Shown here piece by piece: positions 61,445 through 64,000 of a stretch of DNA of 64,000 bases (position 1 is the stretch's first letter; each line of letters begins with the position of its first letter). Under the pieces are notes generated by a model. It ran no database searches, had not been told where the DNA came from, and saw only the letters and a list, made by a program, of their open reading frames with translations. The position numbers and the translations under genes were made by a program. The stretch covers positions 210,362 through 274,361 of the forward strand of contig NZ_CANLZR010000005.1 of the NCBI RefSeq assembly GCF_947495705.1, read 5' to 3'. This DNA comes from an uncultured Phycicoccus sp. (GTDB lineage: Bacteria; Actinomycetota; Actinomycetes; Actinomycetales; Dermatophilaceae).

Positions 61445-62470
61445 GTGACTGTCGCACCTGAGGGACGCCGCATGCTGCGGGTGGAGGCGCGCAACGCGCA
61501 GACGCCGATCGAGCGCAAGCCCGACTGGATCCGCACGACCGCGAAGATGGGCCCCGAGTTCACGGCCATCCACGCGATGGTCAAGGGCCAGGGCCTGCAC
61601 ACCGTGTGCCAGGAGGCCGGCTGCCCCAACATCTTCGAGTGCTGGGAGGACCGCGAGGCCACTTTCCTCATCGGCGGCGACACGTGCACCCGGCGCTGCG
61701 ACTTCTGCGACATCGCCACCGGCCGCCCCCAGCCGCTCGACCCGGACGAGCCGCTCAAGGTCGCCCAGTCCGTCGCCACGATGGGCCTGCGCTACGCCAC
61801 CGTCACCGGGGTCGCCCGCGACGACCGCCCCGACGGTGCCGCCGGGCTCTACGCCGACACGATCCGGCAGATCCACGCGCTCAACCCGAACACCGGCGTC
61901 GAGATCCTCCCGCCCGACTTCGGGGCCAAGCCCGAGCTCGTCGGGCAGGTCTTCGACGCCCGCCCCGAGGTGTTCGCCCACAACCTCGAGACCGTGCCGC
62001 GCATCTTCCGGCGCATCCGCCCGGCCTTCACCTACGAGAAGTCGCTCGCGGTCCTGTCGATGGCCCGCGAGGCCGGCCTGGTCACCAAGTCCAACCTCAT
62101 CCTCGGGATGGGCGAGCAGGACCACGAGGTCGAGGAGGCCATCCGCGACCTGCACGACGCCGGGTGCGACATCCTCACGATCACCCAGTACCTGCGCCCC
62201 TCCCCCACCCACCACCCGATCGACCGGTGGGTCAAGCCCGAGGAGTTCGTGCACTGGAGCGAGGTCGCCGAGGACCTCGGGTTCAAGGGCGTCATGGCCG
62301 GCCCGCTCGTGCGCTCGTCGTACCGCGCCGGCCGCCTGTGGGCGACGGCGATGCGGCGGTGGGGCCGCCCGATCCCCGAGCACCTCTCGCATCTGGCCGA
62401 GGCGGCGTCCGACCCCGCCCGCCAGGAGGCCTCGGCGTTGGTGGCCAGGGCCCGCGGCGCCGTATCCTGA
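61445..62470 (+). CDS. lipA: Lipoyl synthase
   Basis: Radical SAM enzyme that inserts two sulfurs into octanoyl-lysine. Auxiliary cluster cysteines C55, C60 and C66 ([12 protein letters not shown]), radical SAM cluster C81, C85 and C88 (CTRRCDFC), and the C-terminal RSSYRA serine ligand. The 341-residue length is normal. The GTG at 61445 is fixed by a leaderless box and gives [14 protein letters not shown]; another in-frame start is the ATG at about 61472. Confidence 0.97.
   Translation: MTVAPEGRRMLRVEARNAQTPIERKPDWIRTTAKMGPEFTAIHAMVKGQGLHTVCQEAGCPNIFECWEDREATFLIGGDTCTRRCDFCDIATGRPQPLDPDEPLKVAQSVATMGLRYATVTGVARDDRPDGAAGLYADTIRQIHALNPNTGVEILPPDFGAKPELVGQVFDARPEVFAHNLETVPRIFRRIRPAFTYEKSLAVLSMAREAGLVTKSNLILGMGEQDHEVEEAIRDLHDAGCDILTITQYLRPSPTHHPIDRWVKPEEFVHWSEVAEDLGFKGVMAGPLVRSSYRAGRLWATAMRRWGRPIPEHLSHLAEAASDPARQEASALVARARGAVS
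62463..62468 (+). promoter_or_regulatory. -10 box TATCCT for the DUF4191 gene
   Basis: TATCCT lies in the last codons of lipA and would give a leader of about 60 bases containing AGGAG at 62516-62520. Confidence 0.4.
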
Positions 62471-62484
62471 GCCCAGCCCCCCGC

Positions 62485-62504
62485 CCCCGCACCCGCGTGC
62501 GGGG
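62485..62504 (+). terminator. Hairpin between lipA and the DUF4191 gene
   Basis: CCCCGCAC at 62485-62492 pairs with GTGCGGGG at 62497-62504 over a CCGC loop. It follows the lipA stop by 14 bases and may terminate lipA or sit in the leader of the next gene. Confidence 0.5.
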
Positions 62505-62532
62505 CACCCCCGACCAGGAGCAGCGACCCCCC

Positions 62533-63258
62533 GTGTCCGACGCACCCGCAAAGAAGCAAGGCCGCATCGCCGAGATCCGGCAGGCGTACCGCGCGCTGAA
62601 GTCCCTCGACCCGAAGCTCGGGTGGTGGATGCTCGGCGTCGGGCTCGCGACCGCGGTGGCCATCGTCGCCGTCGGCTTCCTCGTCGGCGACTTCTGGCGC
62701 TGGTACGGCATCCTCGTCGCGATCCCCACCGGGGCGCTCGCGGCGACGATCGTCATGAACCGGCGCGGCAACAAGGCGATGTACGGCGCGCTCGAGGGCA
62801 AGGTCGGCGCCGCCGGGGCGACGCTCACCGGCCTCGGCAAGCGCGGCTGGTACGCCTCGCAGGAGCCGGTCGCCCTCGAAGGCGCCCGCGGCACCCGCCC
62901 CCAGGACATGGTCGACGCGGCGATGGTGTTCCGCGCGCTCGGGCGCCCGGGCGTCGTGCTCATCGGTGAGGGCCCTCCCGGTCGGGTCGCGAAGATGCTC
63001 AAGGCCGAGGAGAAGAAGGTGGCCCGGGTCGCCCCCGGCGTCCCCGTCCACCTGTGGACCGTCGGCGAGGGCGAGGGCCAGGTCCCGATCCGCAAGATCT
63101 CGAGCAAGCTCACCCGGATGAAGCCCAGCCTCAGCAAGGCGGAGGTGTCGGTCGTCAACAAGCGGCTCACCTCGCTCGGAGGCATCCGGCCGCCCATCCC
63201 CAAGGGCGTCGACCCCACCAAGGCCCGGATGGACCGCCGCGCGATGCGCGGCAAGTGA
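62533..63258 (+). CDS. DUF4191-family membrane protein
   Basis: A 241-residue protein with two hydrophobic helices at about 31-50 and 55-74, a basic N-terminus, and a soluble C-terminal part (AMVFRALGRPGVVLIGEG, HLWTVGEGEGQVPIRKISS, RPPIPKGVDPTKARMDRRAM). Universal neighbour of lipA in actinobacteria (Rv2219) with no known function. GTG at 62533 with AGGAG 12 bases upstream. Confidence 0.92.
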   Translation: MSDAPAKKQGRIAEIRQAYRALKSLDPKLGWWMLGVGLATAVAIVAVGFLVGDFWRWYGILVAIPTGALAATIVMNRRGNKAMYGALEGKVGAAGATLTGLGKRGWYASQEPVALEGARGTRPQDMVDAAMVFRALGRPGVVLIGEGPPGRVAKMLKAEEKKVARVAPGVPVHLWTVGEGEGQVPIRKISSKLTRMKPSLSKAEVSVVNKRLTSLGGIRPPIPKGVDPTKARMDRRAMRGK

Positions 63259-63276
63259 CCTGACGGTCGCGAGGCG

Positions 63277-63720
63277 CTAGGCGCCGTCCGCGCCCGGGCG
63301 CACGATGCGCGTCCCGGCGAGGTAGTCGTGCAGCAGGCGCCCGTCCCCGGCGCGGACGAGGCCCGGCAGGAACAGGCAGGCCAGGGCCGAGCGGGCCAGC
63401 ACCTGGAGGGTGAAGGACCCGGCGCGCACCTGCCACACCTGGAGGCCGAAGAGGCGGTGCCCGAGCGTCGACCCGGTGAGCCGGACGAGGACGACGTTGA
63501 GGACGAAGAACACCCCGAGGGTCGCCCACGAGCTCTGCGGGATCCCGAGCAGCAGCGGCGGCTGCTGACCGGGCTCCAGCAGCAGGTCGTAGGGCAGGAG
63601 CACGAACGTCACGAGTGCGGACACGACCCAGTCGACGACGAAGGCGCCGATGCGGCGGAGGAAGGACGGGTCGAGGGGGTCCTCGTCGCGCTCGCTCTGG
63701 CGCTCGTCGGTCGTCGGCAC
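63277..63720 (-). CDS. RDD-family membrane protein
   Basis: A 147-residue membrane protein with the RDD signature (LRRIGAFVVDWVVSAL near residue 18), three to four hydrophobic helices, and HRLFGLQVW. Function unknown; proposed transport or ion roles exist. GTG at 63720 follows TAGGCT by seven bases. Position after DUF4191 matches Rv2219A. Confidence 0.9.
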   Translation of the reverse strand: MPTTDERQSERDEDPLDPSFLRRIGAFVVDWVVSALVTFVLLPYDLLLEPGQQPPLLLGIPQSSWATLGVFFVLNVVLVRLTGSTLGHRLFGLQVWQVRAGSFTLQVLARSALACLFLPGLVRAGDGRLLHDYLAGTRIVRPGADGA

Positions 63721-63727
63721 GAAGCCC

Positions 63728-63733
63728 AGCCTA
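63728..63733 (-). promoter_or_regulatory. -10 box TAGGCT, leaderless RDD promoter
   Basis: TAGGCT on the minus strand ends seven bases before the GTG at 63720. Confidence 0.5.
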
Positions 63734-63795
63734 GGTGGCCGCGCCGAGGAACTCCGACCCCCTCCACGCCCCAGGCCTCTGTCGGTGGTCGTCGG

Positions 63796-63801
63796 TAGGT
63801 T
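63796..63801 (+). promoter_or_regulatory. -10 box TAGGTT for the right-edge gene
   Basis: TAGGTT would start a transcript near 63808, with a short leader containing GGAAGGGGG before the ATG at 63825. Confidence 0.4.
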
Positions 63802-63824
63802 CGAGGCATCGGAAGGGGGCAGTG

Positions 63825-64000
63825 ATGGCGACGGCAGCGGGTCCGCAGGATGTGCTCGATGCCGTGCGTGTCGCCCGGTCGGCGTTGCGTCGGGTGGTCG
63901 ACCCCAGCGGGGTGCGGGGGTCACGGGCTGAGTGGGCGGCGGTGGCCGGTGAGCTGCAGGGGTTGGTCAACGAGGCGGCCGCGGCGCAGGACGCGGCGGT
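63825..64000 (+). CDS. 5' end of an unidentified protein (partial, right edge)
   Basis: ATG at 63825 preceded by GGAAGGGGG; 58 codons are present, starting MATAAGPQDVLDAVRVARSA and continuing with helical, Ala-rich sequence (RAEWAAVAGELQGLVNEAAA). The frame is open to the window end. The N-terminal helical pattern is reminiscent of DUF222/HNH endonuclease-type proteins, but the diagnostic domain would lie outside. In mycobacteria glnA1 is nearby instead. Confidence 0.55.
   Translation, partial: MATAAGPQDVLDAVRVARSALRRVVDPSGVRGSRAEWAAVAGELQGLVNEAAAAQDAA

Overview
The window is about 64 kb of very GC-rich, densely coded chromosome from an actinobacterium. The gene set and order suggest the Micrococcales, probably an Intrasporangiaceae-like genus; this is inference from gene content only. 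Gene order follows, with few interruptions, the core actinobacterial segment known in Mycobacterium tuberculosis as Rv2173 to Rv2219A (recalled, not searched). I see no rRNA, tRNA, CRISPR array, insertion sequence or prophage. No stretch longer than about 210 bases lacks a gene.

Layout. (1) 1-13.4 kb: polyprenyl diphosphate synthase, an Rv2175c-type DNA-binding protein, a LysM transglycosylase and a PASTA Ser/Thr kinase (PknL position), then an EamA transporter, a methyltransferase-like protein, a kelch lipoprotein, threonine aldolase, class II DAHP synthase, a MacRS-like two-component system and a phospholipid acyltransferase. (2) 13.5-25.6 kb: glucokinase, SRPBCC proteins, FadD15-type acyl-CoA synthetase, a GT-C glycosyltransferase, a zinc-metallopeptidase lipoprotein, a DEDDh exonuclease/GIY-YIG fusion, trpD and an orphan receiver protein. 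(3) 25.7-35.1 kb: the respiratory supercomplex genes ctaE-qcrCAB on + and ctaCDF on -, meeting tail to tail around a serine hydrolase and a small zincin. (4) 35.2-43.8 kb: a degenerate cysteine desulfurase with a TusA partner, aat, adenosine kinase, an IscA-type protein, glycerate kinase, nadA, a SulP transporter and a two-gene membrane/HTH operon. (5) 43.9-64 kb: M20 dipeptidase, DUF3043, gcvT, pepA, lpd, the dihydrolipoamide acyltransferase, a nucleotide-sugar-epimerase-like protein, then a block not in the mycobacterial order (second kinase, luciferase-like oxidoreductase, peptidase E, Gfo/Idh oxidoreductase, MMPL transporter), then lipB, lipA, DUF4191, RDD and a truncated gene.

Functional links. 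The lipoate genes (lipB, lipA) sit near their substrate, the two-lipoyl-domain E2 protein, and near lpd and gcvT. The bc1-aa3 genes form two convergent operons. The LysM transglycosylase lies between a PASTA kinase and its likely DNA-binding substrate, which suggests a cell-wall-sensing module.

Two regulatory features stand out. First, 21 genes have a TANNNT hexamer (and ctaE a CATAAT) ending 6-7 bases before the start codon, and a few more have 8 bases. This is the signature of leaderless transcripts and was used here to choose several starts. Second, several promoters carry palindromes: a pair of GTCAA-N7-TTGAC sites over the -35 and -10 boxes at 43.84-43.89 kb, one flanking the ctaC -10 box, and a nested inverted repeat between lipB and lipA. 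The most unusual coding observation is the cysteine desulfurase homologue at 35.2 kb, which has lost the PLP lysine and two other pocket residues but keeps the active-site cysteine.
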